Shown: positions 7,801 to 16,409 of the stretch, piece after piece
Layout: the number at the start of each line of letters is the position of its first letter
Position numbering within the stretch: the first letter of the stretch is position 1
Source of the DNA: Candidatus Latescibacterota bacterium
GTDB taxonomy: Bacteria > Latescibacterota > MWCZ01
Assembly: GCA_022706085.1 (NCBI GenBank)
Contig: JAKJDF010000001.1
Coordinates: 588,674-652,673 of the forward strand
Length of the DNA stretch: 64,000 nucleotides
Direction of reading: 5' to 3'
Program-made: the position numbers and the translations under genes
Notes under the pieces: generated by a model
Database searches by the model: none
What the model was told of the DNA's origin: nothing
Seen by the model: only the letters and a program-made list of their open reading frames with translations

Positions 7801-8905
7801 CCGCAAATACGTGCTGATCGGTGATCCTGCACTTACGGTCGCGCTTCCGGAGCTGGTGGTTCAGGTGCAGATGATGGGCGATTCGCTCCGCGCGCTTGCA
7901 GCCTCGACGCTTCGCGGATCGGTGCTGGTGCCGGGAGCGACTGACACGCTGCGAAGTTTCTCAGGATCGGCGCTGGTGAATGTATTCGACAGTGCGACCC
8001 CTATGAGTTACCAGGCCGCCGGTGGAAACACGATCCTCTACACGAAACCGGGAACGTCGATCTTCCGTGGAGTGGTACCCGTGCAGAACGGGGTGTTCAC
8101 AACCGAACTCATTCTGCCGATAGAAGTGAGTTATGGCGGCACGCAGGCAAAAGCGGTGGCGCAGGTATGGAATGACCAGATTGATGGTGCGGGAAGCATC
8201 GGAGGACTGGCTATTTGCAGCCGCCCGGCCGCGTCGGTTCGTGATACAACGGGACCGAGCATCGTATTCACGCGGGCAGACGATCTGAACGCCGCGGTTC
8301 CTCTGAGGGACGGTGCCGAAATTCCGAGGGGAGAGCCGGTCCGAGTATGGCTTGCGGATCCGCTGGGGGTCAATGTGAGCGGCGGTATCGGCCATCGTCT
8401 TGTGGCATACCTCAACGGCAACCGCAGCGCTCCGGTGGACCTGACGGAAGACTTCGTGCACTGGGGCAGCGCAACCACGGGCTGGGCCGACATTCTACTT
8501 TCCAACGATCTCACTGCGCAGCAGGTTGTGGTGGAGGCATGGGACAACGGGAACAATTTTGCCGCTGACTCCGTATTCCTTCGGGTGGGTCGAGGCAAGG
8601 ATATTGCTGTGAGTAATGTTATCGCGTACCCCAACCCGATGGCACGGGACGGGGCATTCACCTTTGTGCTGGACGGCGTAGGCGCGTCTGCCGAGGCTGA
8701 CGCGACGGTGCGCGTGTTCACCGTTGCGGGGCGGCTTGTGGATACGGTGACGAAGCTGGGAGTCACGGACGGACCTGTTGTGATACCGTGGACTCCGGCG
8801 CATCAGTTGGCGAACGGAGTGTACCTCTATCAGATTTCAATACGACGTCGTAGTGACGGGCGGACCGCCAAGGCTTTGGAGAGACTGGCCGTTGTGGGTC
8901 CGTAA
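4850..8905 (+). CDS. porU: PorU-like C25 (gingipain-family) cysteine peptidase, T9SS sortase candidate
   Basis: The 1351-residue product begins with a signal peptide, followed by a long beta-rich region (residues about 35-600) and a peptidase C25 domain. The catalytic pair appears as His864 in NYVGHGNP and Cys899 in LTALTCSAAHFD. A FlgD-like/type IX-type sorting domain fills residues about 1253-1351 (YPNPM, then NGVYLYQI). Size, architecture and the immediately following porV-like gene match PorU, the type IX secretion sortase, better than a secreted gingipain. The first ATG at 4850 has no Shine-Dalgarno and abuts a terminator hairpin. ATG 4874 or 4895 (preceded by GAGACAGG) may be the true start. 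The function is inferred from family and gene order. Confidence 0.78.
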   Translation: MDLLRGFLMPSPRQAMLFGAVLSFCAAGSASARWELIQADMSGVVAEWSSPVVRIDTVVVAGQRTLQPVLEDCSADGEPGSPAIPKAGALIAVPDGAQASAAAVAGEWETRSGLLSPVPSHELREDGLGYRRVFEIRPEAYSAQDMGTDLVSLEPAGEAYGAHLVRIVVHPVRANVADKRFAITRSVRVRVQFTSLETPSLREFIPLPSVWEGAVLNAAAHNALHRASGGAADRVGRVAEASPFASGVWLRVVVDADAMYKITAAALAEADSRFRNAAAERLALYAGSGRELPLDPQKPRQNALRPVRPIVVDANGDGVFNGTDYLLFYGRSPSGWDLDYQTLDPVYALNHYTYENVYWLTISPAASVRAEVRSGAVSDPSLPVIERFPYRFHEEPEVTNLNEEGDTDGPYSGVDWQWDQLAPQASRVLQVALLDVAGDTVGVRVGQLRQFSAYGSLQVKVNGVVEPLVDQRQTSTYAWCTGYAPVITPAAQVSLPVEIRNASTGYPIILDYYEIAYWRRFVVRGSSFAFVLPPLRSAVPSARVVVPLSGVDRTQHRLFEVSDDSGLVEYTLPLPDDQGITRVELRQSGLIERKYLVVAESDWRTPLRMEPKTSATNLRGRTAGVDYVVITHPDFQAEASRLADMRAQKNGFRTAVVTTRDIYDEFSFGMFDPAALRDFLRHAFMNWRDGAADQGLRYAVLLGDGQFDYRNLTRFTTSTANPQPGNWVPPYQEGPVTTDDWFVVFDNTGIASVKIGRLCVQTKEEARAVVGKIIAYERDPERGAWQNRAIMIADDEYDLDRGINSEDYVDDSERMAGCLRAETVTEKIYSHERQLNQQMQKPSVNRMITDAWSRGAALINYVGHGNPVLWAHERIFTLDGDLPNIANGKRLPVLTALTCSAAHFDAPSTQSMAEVLVNMANGGAAATVAATRLSYNTENVGFNEIFLSRLYGGAEGRTPRIGDAFWYAKALAAQNPGWLYRQNARKYVLIGDPALTVALPELVVQVQMMGDSLRALAASTLRGSVLVPGATDTLRSFSGSALVNVFDSATPMSYQAAGGNTILYTKPGTSIFRGVVPVQNGVFTTELILPIEVSYGGTQAKAVAQVWNDQIDGAGSIGGLAICSRPAASVRDTTGPSIVFTRADDLNAAVPLRDGAEIPRGEPVRVWLADPLGVNVSGGIGHRLVAYLNGNRSAPVDLTEDFVHWGSATTGWADILLSNDLTAQQVVVEAWDNGNNFAADSVFLRVGRGKDIAVSNVIAYPNPMARDGAFTFVLDGVGASAEADATVRVFTVAGRLVDTVTKLGVTDGPVVIPWTPAHQLANGVYLYQISIRRRSDGRTAKALERLAVVGP

Positions 8906-8926
8906 GGTTTCAGGAGGAAGCGCACG

Positions 8927-10093
8927 ATGAAGGTTGCACGATTTTCACATTTCACGGCTCTGGTTATCGCAGGTGCCTCTGCCGCCGTCGCGTTTCTGCC
9001 GTCGGTTTCGAGGGCGAACGAGAGCCAGGCCGCGGTGCTGGCGCTTCTCTTCCGACCGGGGGCACGCGAACTTGCGCTCGGTGGAGCGGGAGTTGCCGGG
9101 GCGCGGGGGTCGTCGGCAAGCTATTACAACCCGGCGCTGCTTTCGTGGCAGGCAATCGCCGAAGGGCAGCGATATCCACGCGCGGTCGGCACGACGTATT
9201 ACAAGATTCTCCAGAACTTCGGCCTGAACGACATGTACTACATGTATTTCCCGACCATGTTCAGTGTAAAGGACTGGGGACAGTTCAGTGTGAACGTCAC
9301 TTACCTCAACCTGGGTGAACAGCAGCGCACGAGCGAAGGAGGGGAAAACCTCGGCACTTTCAACACTTACACGCTGGCCGTCGGCCTGAGCTATGCGTCA
9401 AAGATTGGCGCGCACACCTCGGCCGGAATTACCGCGAAGTGGTTCTACGACCATCTTGCCGATGCCGGAACGGGGTTCGAAAAAGGGGATCCTACCGGAA
9501 CCGGTTTCGCTGTTGACGCAGGCATCGCGTACCGCCCGTCAGACCGCCTCTATTTCGGCGCGGCGTTGAGGAATTACGGGCCCAATGTGCAGTACATTGA
9601 CGCGAAGCAGGCGAGCCCGACACCGGTGAATTTCACCGTGGGCACCTCATGGAAAGCCTTCGACACGCAGTACAACGATGTTACCATCATGGCCGACCTG
9701 TACAAGCCGCTGGTCCAGGACTACCGCAAGAGCTGGTATCTGTCCATTCTGCGCTCGTGGGCCGACGAATCGGTGTACAAAGTGGAGGAAATACCGGACG
9801 GGCAGGGCGGCGTGACACGTATTGAACACAGGAACACCCTTCGTGAAGAGACCCGTCAGGTGGATGTTTTGACCGGTGTGGAGTACACGTACGCCGATTA
9901 CGTGGCGATTCGCGGCGGGTATTTCCGCGACTGGGATGGTCAACGCAACTGGATGACATTCGGCGGAGGTCTGCGATTGCCTATCGCCTCGACTGCGCTC
10001 CTCGTGGACTTCGCCTACGTGCATTCGCTGAGCGGCAAGGGCTCGGATCCGAACGACGGTCAGCAGGTATACTCAATCGGGTTTACGTTCTGA
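8927..10093 (+). CDS. porV: PorV-like outer-membrane protein
   Basis: This 388-residue protein has a signal peptide and repeated amphipathic beta strands. The early segment with ARELALGGAGVAGARG followed by SSASYYNPALL is typical of the PorV/PorQ (UPF0164, FadL-related) beta-barrel family. PorV shuttles type IX cargo to the PorU sortase in the outer membrane. AGGAGG precedes the ATG at 8927, and the gene lies 21 bp after the porU-like stop, so the two are almost certainly co-transcribed. The porU-porV order is conserved in type IX systems. PorQ, or a related fatty-acid-type porin, is the alternative. Confidence 0.75.
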   Translation: MKVARFSHFTALVIAGASAAVAFLPSVSRANESQAAVLALLFRPGARELALGGAGVAGARGSSASYYNPALLSWQAIAEGQRYPRAVGTTYYKILQNFGLNDMYYMYFPTMFSVKDWGQFSVNVTYLNLGEQQRTSEGGENLGTFNTYTLAVGLSYASKIGAHTSAGITAKWFYDHLADAGTGFEKGDPTGTGFAVDAGIAYRPSDRLYFGAALRNYGPNVQYIDAKQASPTPVNFTVGTSWKAFDTQYNDVTIMADLYKPLVQDYRKSWYLSILRSWADESVYKVEEIPDGQGGVTRIEHRNTLREETRQVDVLTGVEYTYADYVAIRGGYFRDWDGQRNWMTFGGGLRLPIASTALLVDFAYVHSLSGKGSDPNDGQQVYSIGFTF

Positions 10094-10224
10094 GAGCTCT
10101 TACAGAACACGGCATTTCCCGTACCCTGCCCGGTCTGTGCCGGCGACCTGATACCGTCACGAGTTCCGGGACCACATGCCCGGCAGAACCGACTTCACGA
10201 GCGTCCTTCAGCATAAGGTCCGTT

Positions 10225-12948
10225 ATGCATCATCGGGGGCTGCTGTTCGCGCTTTTCGCCCTTTCGTCGCTTCTTGCGGCAGCTTCGGCCCCGGCCGTTG
10301 AAACGATTCACGTGCTTGCCCTGCGGGTGGAGTTTCCGAAGGAGGATCCGGACGATTTCACGACTGGCGGAAACGGTCTTTTCGACATGCGTTCCGGCGC
10401 GGAGGCGCTGGCCACCGCAGGCGAAGCAGGATTCCGGTACCCGTTCGATCTTCCCCCGCACGACGGGAGATTTCTGGAAAACCACCTGACCGCGCTCCGG
10501 GACTACCTTGAAACTGCCTCCCAGGGACGGACAACCATCACGTGGGAGGTGTTCCCGCCGCACCCTTTGCCCGCGTACAAGGCTCCCCAGACACTGGCAA
10601 GTTACGGCTCTGGTGGGTCGGTGGAGGAGCAGACGCGGAACTGGGTTCGGTTTCTCAGGGACGCGCTGGCGGTTTCACAGAATGACGTCGGCTCGCTGGG
10701 GCGATTTCAGAGCTTCCTCGTGTTCCACGCAAGCGTGTCGTTGCAGGGCACGCTTTCCGCGGAGCTTCCCGCCCTCGTATTGACCTCTCAGGAGATCGCC
10801 TCGTCGGGTATCCCGATTCCAGCCGAGGTGCAGACGGCTTGGTTCATTCCTCAGCAAATCCAGCAACCCGGCGGCGTAATCGGTCTGAATGGTGCCTTCG
10901 CAAAGACGTTTCTCGCCTCCCGCGGCCTTCCTGTGCTCTCAAACACACGGACTGGCGGAGCGGCAGTGGGTGCGTGGACACTGATGGATGTAGGATCCGA
11001 CAACTTCATTCAACGCCCGAAAACCGGTTCCCCATCTGATACAATCCGCGTGCTGGGGTTCGTGCCGTGTCTGCCTTCCGCGTGGGAACAGATGCGCCTT
11101 GGCTGGCTCACGCCGGAGACGGTTCGCTCGGATACCACCCTCCTGCTTGCGGGCCTGGCCGCCGAGACATCCCTGCCGCGTGCGTTGAAGGTGCCCATTA
11201 CCGAAGACGAATACCTCCTTCTGGAACTCCGCCATTCCTCGGTTGAAACAGACCGGTACCACCCTGCGATCGCGTACAGCGATGGAGACACGGGCGGCGT
11301 CTGGCTGAAGCCAGAAAACGGGCTGTATGACGCATATGTGCCGGGAAGCGGGGTGATCGTATACCATGTCAACGAAGCCCGCATCCGCCAGTGGGAGCCG
11401 ACTAATTCGATCAACGCCCAGCCGGACCGGCCGGGAATCATGGTAGTGGAAGCGGATGGGTATCGTGATATCGGAGTGACCAATCTTCTGGGACATCCTC
11501 GCGCGAACGAAGGCATCGGGAGTCGAAACGACCCGTTTCCCGTTACGGGGGAACGAATCCTGTACCCCGATGGTGAGCCAGCACCCGGTCATCCGGCAGT
11601 AATCACCGCAAACGGCAACCCCGGCGGGGTTGCAATTTCGTTTTCAGGCGCAGGTTCGGCCCGGGACACCGTAGCAGTAACAGTACGCTGGCGAACCGCG
11701 GACACTTCCGCGCGCAAAGGTCGCTTCATCGGAAGCACCGTTGTGGGCGGAGTCGCCGTGCGCAGGGTTCCACTGGGCGGCACGGAGCGGAACCTGATCG
11801 TGGTGGCGGGTAGCGATTGGAACCTGTGGGCCTTCACCGATTCCCTCGAACCCGTAGGCAACGCCAACGGGTTGATCGGCCGATTCTGGGGCGACGTGGT
11901 CAGGAAGCCGATCATCGAAGCGGACGGAACTGTTCTCGTGGTCGGCCTGACGACGAACACACGCTACCGGTTTGCAAACGGAGCATGGGATGGCGGTACA
12001 CCAGTGGTGCAAACCCCGCCAGTGCCGTCCACGATGACCTGCCACCTTCTGCGTGACGTGCGCAAATCGGACATTACTGTAACGGGTTCCACCACCATCA
12101 CTGCCGACAGCTATGCTCGTTTCGGATACCTGCCGGAGAACCCGCCTCCCCCACGGATAGTCTGGTCGGCGGCAACAGATTCGTTGATTGCACCGCTGAG
12201 CCTCGGTGACGTAGACCAGGACGGGTTCCCCGACATTCTCGCCGTAAGCCGCCGGAGCGTGGATGTGTTCTCCCGCAGTGGAACTCGAACGGTAACCTAC
12301 GCGCTCGGGCGGGCGGATTCGACCGAGGAGTTTGCCGGATCGGCGCTCTCTACGGGGGCGGGCAAAACCATTGTGGCCGGGAAAAAGGGGCTGAGCGTGT
12401 TCTCGGGGGTGATGCGTCGGCATCCTGCGCTTACAATCCCGCTTCCCGCCGCCGCCACGGGCTCCCCGGCGCTGTACGTGGTCCCCGGTGAAGGGATCCA
12501 CGCGGTGGTGGGGACCGCGGACGGCTGGCTGCTCGATGTTCCCGTCTCGCAAGGCGACAGCATCATCTGGGGCCAGATGTGGGGAGATGGGGCATCGTCG
12601 TTCGCGCTGGATGAAACGGGGCTTGCGACGCCGGCAGCTCCGGCGGATGAGTTGATGCCCGGAGCTCGCGTCTTTTTCTACCCGAGCCCCGTCGGAAAAG
12701 AAGAGGGGATGTTGCGATTCTTCCTTGCGGCACAGGCAGATGTCTCCGTGCGGATATTCACGAGCATGGGCGAACAGGTCTGGGAGACGCGCGTTCCCGC
12801 CGGTGAGACGATCGCCAACGCGGAGAACGAAATCCGCTGGCCGGGAGGCACACGTTTCGCCACCGGCCTCTATGTTGCCCGGATCACTGCTCGTTCCGCA
12901 GACGGCAGACAGAGTGGCGCCACCATTCCCGTCGGCATAGTGAGGTGA
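10225..12948 (+). CDS. M6-peptidase-like secreted protein lacking the HExxH motif, sorting domain
   Basis: The 907-residue product has a signal peptide (about residues 1-24) and an N-terminal region resembling M6/immune-inhibitor-A-type proteins. It includes FLVFHAS near residue 164 and GAWTLMDVGSDN near residue 249. Where an active M6 enzyme shows HExxHxxGLP, this protein has GAFAKTFLASRGLP (about 223-236), so the zinc ligands and catalytic Glu are missing. An FG-GAP-like Ca-binding segment (DVDQDGFPDI) lies near residue 661, and a FlgD-like sorting domain occupies residues about 810-907. It is likely type IX cargo exposed on the surface. It may be a pseudoenzyme with a binding or structural role. 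It follows porV by 131 bp and overlaps the next gene by 4 bp. Confidence 0.65.
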   Translation: MHHRGLLFALFALSSLLAAASAPAVETIHVLALRVEFPKEDPDDFTTGGNGLFDMRSGAEALATAGEAGFRYPFDLPPHDGRFLENHLTALRDYLETASQGRTTITWEVFPPHPLPAYKAPQTLASYGSGGSVEEQTRNWVRFLRDALAVSQNDVGSLGRFQSFLVFHASVSLQGTLSAELPALVLTSQEIASSGIPIPAEVQTAWFIPQQIQQPGGVIGLNGAFAKTFLASRGLPVLSNTRTGGAAVGAWTLMDVGSDNFIQRPKTGSPSDTIRVLGFVPCLPSAWEQMRLGWLTPETVRSDTTLLLAGLAAETSLPRALKVPITEDEYLLLELRHSSVETDRYHPAIAYSDGDTGGVWLKPENGLYDAYVPGSGVIVYHVNEARIRQWEPTNSINAQPDRPGIMVVEADGYRDIGVTNLLGHPRANEGIGSRNDPFPVTGERILYPDGEPAPGHPAVITANGNPGGVAISFSGAGSARDTVAVTVRWRTADTSARKGRFIGSTVVGGVAVRRVPLGGTERNLIVVAGSDWNLWAFTDSLEPVGNANGLIGRFWGDVVRKPIIEADGTVLVVGLTTNTRYRFANGAWDGGTPVVQTPPVPSTMTCHLLRDVRKSDITVTGSTTITADSYARFGYLPENPPPPRIVWSAATDSLIAPLSLGDVDQDGFPDILAVSRRSVDVFSRSGTRTVTYALGRADSTEEFAGSALSTGAGKTIVAGKKGLSVFSGVMRRHPALTIPLPAAATGSPALYVVPGEGIHAVVGTADGWLLDVPVSQGDSIIWGQMWGDGASSFALDETGLATPAAPADELMPGARVFFYPSPVGKEEGMLRFFLAAQADVSVRIFTSMGEQVWETRVPAGETIANAENEIRWPGGTRFATGLYVARITARSADGRQSGATIPVGIVR

Positions 12949-15900
12949 TAGCAACAGTGCGTAAGGGGGTCTCGTTCTCCGCTTCGAAGCGGCGCGTGTG
13001 CGGCATGTGCCTTGTCGTGCTGCTGCCATTCCTCGTGGCTCCCTCGATTTGTGCCGCGCCGATTGCTGAATTTGACCCGCCCGTGTCTGCTCTCTCCTGG
13101 AAACGATTCGAAACCGAGCACTTTCGCATTACGTACACTTCCGGTCTTGAGCGGGTAGCGTCCGCGGTAGCGATGGCGGCGGAGCAGGCGTACGAACCGA
13201 TAACGCGGCTGTACGGGTTTCGGCCTTCGGGCAAAACGGAAATCATCGTGCGTGATCACGGTGATTTTGCGAACGGATTCGCCGCCTATTACGACAACCG
13301 CATGGAAATCTGGGCATCTGCTCTCGACTATGAGTTCCGCGGCACCCATAACTGGATATACGACGTCACCACCCATGAGTTCACGCACCTTGTCCAGCTG
13401 GCGGCATCGCTCAAGACTTCGCCGGCAATTCCGCAGGTGTATTTTCAGTGGTTCCGCCTTGAACCCGAAGCGCGGACCGACGTCGCAGAGGGACTTCCCA
13501 ACACGCTCGTGTCGTATGCGGTGCCCACCATCAGCATCCCCATGTGGTTTGCCGAGGGCGTCGCTCAGTTCCAGGCGCAGGGTGCACGGCATGATCGCTG
13601 GGACGCACACCGCGACATGATAGTCCGCGTTGCGGTACTTGCCGACAGCCAGCTTTCCTACCGGCAGATGGAAGGATTCTACGATCCGGACGGGCGTGAG
13701 GCCGAAATGGTGTACAATCACGGCTATTCGTTCGTCAGGTGGTTGGCTGCGACCTACGGCGATTCTTCACTTCGCGCGTTGAGCCGCGACATGCGTGCAT
13801 GGCGCCGGTGGGACTTCGGCTCCGCGCTGAAGCAACTTACGGGAAAACCGGGCCCGCGGGTGTATGAAGAGTGGCTGACTCAGCTCCGCGCGGACTACCG
13901 GGCCTTTGTTGCAGAGCGAAAGCCGGAGCCCGCGGGAACGCTCCTGGGGCGGCCCGCGTCGCGCCCCGGCGCGGAATCCGGTGACCGCCCGCCAGTGATC
14001 ACCCCGGGAGGGGTGCCCGCCGCGTATGCACTGCCAACGGCGCATAGCTCGCGGGCAAGTTATTACCATGCAGCACCCGTGTGGTCGCCGGACGGCGCGC
14101 TTCTCGCCTATGTCTCAACCGATGGACAGGATTACCGCCTCGGATCGGTCTGGGTACGCAAGCCCGGCACAGGCGAACTGACTGTCGCGCCGGGATCGTT
14201 CCGCGCATCCTCCAACGTGAGCTGGTTTCCAGACGGCCGCACGGTCGTGTTCAGCCGCGCCCAACGCGACGATCGGAATGAGTGGCGCTACAACGACCTT
14301 GTGAAGGCCGACCTTCAGACGGGCACCGTTACCAAGCTCACCGATCAGTGGCGCGCGTCGTACCCCGCCGTTTCGCCCGACGGCGCCACCGTCGCGTTCG
14401 TCCGCAACGCGCGCGGGTCCACCAACCTCATGCTCGTGAACGCCGACGGGTCGAACGTCCGTCCCCTCACCCGATGGGAGGACGGCACGCAGGTGTTCTC
14501 GCCGAAGTGGTCACCGGACGGAACCCGTCTCGCAGTAAGCCTTGCCCGCGCAGGAAGCCGCCACATTGTGGTCTACCGCGTTGTCCGCGCCTCCGGGGGA
14601 GAGGTCCTCGAAACCGAACGCGTGATCGCATCGTCCGACGACGACAGAGACCCCGCCTTCTCGCGCGATGGCAGACGAGTTGTGTTTTCCAGCGCTGCCG
14701 ACGGTGTGTTCAACCTTTATGAGCTTGATCTCGAACGCGGCTCATTCGCACGATTGACAAACGTCCTTGGCGGGGCGTTTCATCCGGACGTGGCTCCTGA
14801 CGGACGCATTGTGTACTCCTCGTATGAATCGGAAGGCTTTGTGATCCGGATCATACCGGCAGATGCGCCACGACATCCCGTATCTGCGGATATTTTCGCG
14901 AATCATATTCCAGAACAGGGGACTTTCCCTGACAGTATGCCCGAAGGTTCGTCTGTGTCGGACATTGACAGGCGCATCCCCCACCTGCAGAGACCTTCAA
15001 TATTACCGCGTCTCGGGCGCTACGGCGACCAGTGGCGTGTGGGTGCGTACGCGTTTTCATCAGATATCTGGGACGACATCCTCGTAATGGGCGGAGTCTG
15101 GGCCGCGCCGGAGAACCGCGACTATGATGCGTTCGTCACGGCGGAAATGGACCACATAACACCCGTGCCGGTGTTGTTCGATGTCGTCAGGACGGTGCGG
15201 CACACGAGGGAGGACACGACCTTCGCCGGTCGTTTGAGGCTGGATGGGATCACGTACGGTCTGAACGCGGTGTCACTTTCGCTCAAACCGCGGGTTCTTT
15301 CGCGGGAAATAGACCTTCACTCCACGTATCAGCGCTTCGATGCCGCGATTGATCAGACGCTCCTTCTCAACGGAACGCGAACCTACGTCGGCTACAACTA
15401 CACGTATTACAATGGTTTTGCGGCGGGTGCCTCCGTTTCTTCGTCCGCAATCAGACCCTTCACGACCGCTGATATTGCTCCCCAGGGCATGAAATGGTCA
15501 CTCCGGTATGACAGGTGGTGGAATTGGTACTTTGAAGATTTCGACGCGGGCACCGGGCTTCTCAACGAGGTCTACACACCCTACCACTACAATCAGGTGT
15601 CGTGTGACGCCGCCTGGTACCTGCCCACCCCCTGGCGCGAGGAACACACCGTTGGCGTGGAAGGGCGCATCATGCGCATTGACGCCGCAGTGGACAGCTT
15701 CTTCTATGAGGGTATCGGTGGAATCATCGGGTTGCGTGGATACACCTATTATCAACTCCAGGGCAAACAGACGGCATGGGGGAGGTTGCTGTACCGGTTC
15801 CCGCTGCTGACCTCCATCGACCGGAAGCTGGGGCCGGTCTACTTCGACAAGATCTACGGGACCGTGTTTGCGGAGGCAGGCCGCGTCTGGCGTGACTCGT

Positions 15901-16079
15901 ACCCTTCGTCGTGGACGCCCGGGCTCAAGCGTGACGTCGGCGCGGAGATCCGCGCTGATCTTTTCTCCTTTTACGGGTACCCCTCCCGGTTTTCGTTTTC
16001 CTGCGCGCGAGCGCTGGATGCTGCGCCGCGTTCTGACAGGACGAAGTTCTACCTCACGATGTTGTTCGGGTATCTGTGA
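12945..16079 (+). CDS. Zinc metallopeptidase / TolB-type propeller / outer-membrane barrel fusion
   Basis: The 1044-residue protein starts at GTG 12945, overlapping the previous stop as GTGA. After a signal peptide comes a gluzincin-type domain with HEFTH at 144-148 and the third ligand Glu204 in FAEGVAQ. Residues about 355-650 contain repeated WSPDG/FSRDG blades of the PD40/TolB beta-propeller type. The last about 350 residues are amphipathic strands containing IGLRGYTYYQLQG and LLYRFPL, which resemble the conserved VRGF region of Omp85/BamA-type barrels. The protein should sit in the outer membrane with the peptidase tethered to it. Similar long proteins are usually annotated only as PD40-domain or biopolymer-transport proteins. 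Its substrate and side of the membrane are unknown. Confidence 0.65.
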   Translation: MIATVRKGVSFSASKRRVCGMCLVVLLPFLVAPSICAAPIAEFDPPVSALSWKRFETEHFRITYTSGLERVASAVAMAAEQAYEPITRLYGFRPSGKTEIIVRDHGDFANGFAAYYDNRMEIWASALDYEFRGTHNWIYDVTTHEFTHLVQLAASLKTSPAIPQVYFQWFRLEPEARTDVAEGLPNTLVSYAVPTISIPMWFAEGVAQFQAQGARHDRWDAHRDMIVRVAVLADSQLSYRQMEGFYDPDGREAEMVYNHGYSFVRWLAATYGDSSLRALSRDMRAWRRWDFGSALKQLTGKPGPRVYEEWLTQLRADYRAFVAERKPEPAGTLLGRPASRPGAESGDRPPVITPGGVPAAYALPTAHSSRASYYHAAPVWSPDGALLAYVSTDGQDYRLGSVWVRKPGTGELTVAPGSFRASSNVSWFPDGRTVVFSRAQRDDRNEWRYNDLVKADLQTGTVTKLTDQWRASYPAVSPDGATVAFVRNARGSTNLMLVNADGSNVRPLTRWEDGTQVFSPKWSPDGTRLAVSLARAGSRHIVVYRVVRASGGEVLETERVIASSDDDRDPAFSRDGRRVVFSSAADGVFNLYELDLERGSFARLTNVLGGAFHPDVAPDGRIVYSSYESEGFVIRIIPADAPRHPVSADIFANHIPEQGTFPDSMPEGSSVSDIDRRIPHLQRPSILPRLGRYGDQWRVGAYAFSSDIWDDILVMGGVWAAPENRDYDAFVTAEMDHITPVPVLFDVVRTVRHTREDTTFAGRLRLDGITYGLNAVSLSLKPRVLSREIDLHSTYQRFDAAIDQTLLLNGTRTYVGYNYTYYNGFAAGASVSSSAIRPFTTADIAPQGMKWSLRYDRWWNWYFEDFDAGTGLLNEVYTPYHYNQVSCDAAWYLPTPWREEHTVGVEGRIMRIDAAVDSFFYEGIGGIIGLRGYTYYQLQGKQTAWGRLLYRFPLLTSIDRKLGPVYFDKIYGTVFAEAGRVWRDSYPSSWTPGLKRDVGAEIRADLFSFYGYPSRFSFSCARALDAAPRSDRTKFYLTMLFGYL

Positions 16080-16251
16080 CGGGCCGCCTGTCCAACATGA
16101 CATAAGGTGCATTATCAACACCTTCCTCAACGGATCCCGACAACGACCCTCCTGCAGGGACGCAAGCCTCTCGAGTGATCTTACCGATTCGTCTCGCCGC
16201 TTTGTGTGTTCACACACACGTGTAGCAAGACCGGCACAATGACGCCGTGCT

Positions 16252-16280
16252 TTGGAGCCCGTTCCCGCGGTGGGTACATT
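16252..16280 (+). promoter_or_regulatory. Promoter, TTGGAG-17-TACATT
   Basis: TTGGAG (16252-16257) and TACATT (16275-16280) are 17 bp apart. Together with the leader described below this is the likely start of the P-type ATPase transcript. The rest of the 330-bp gap, upstream of the promoter (16080-16251), holds only short inverted repeats and no gene. Confidence 0.55.
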
Positions 16281-16286
16281 TTTTGA

Positions 16287-16409
16287 GATACCGGCCCAAA
16301 GACGCCTACTTTGTCGGCGTTTTTCGCGGCATGTGGAAAACTTATCCACAATCTCGCCCTCGTCGGTCATACCAGGCGAGGCGTTTTTGAGGCGGCAGGG
16401 GAGCAATTC
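16287..16409 (+). promoter_or_regulatory. Structured leader with two terminator-like hairpins (P-type ATPase)
   Basis: The leader holds GACGCC paired with GGCGTT followed by T residues (about 16303-16324), then CTCGCC paired with GGCGAG followed by GCGTTTTT (about 16353-16389), just before the ribosome site of the ATPase. Two hairpins with T-runs in a 120-base leader suggest conditional termination. I looked for the Mn riboswitch signature GGGGAGUAG and did not find it. A single TTATCCACA DnaA-type box is at about 16331-16339. Confidence 0.35.

Noticed and set aside
16325-16345. Possible replication origin (DnaA box TTATCCACA)
   Set aside because: Only one box was seen, and no dnaA/dnaN genes or AT-rich unwinding stretch are nearby.
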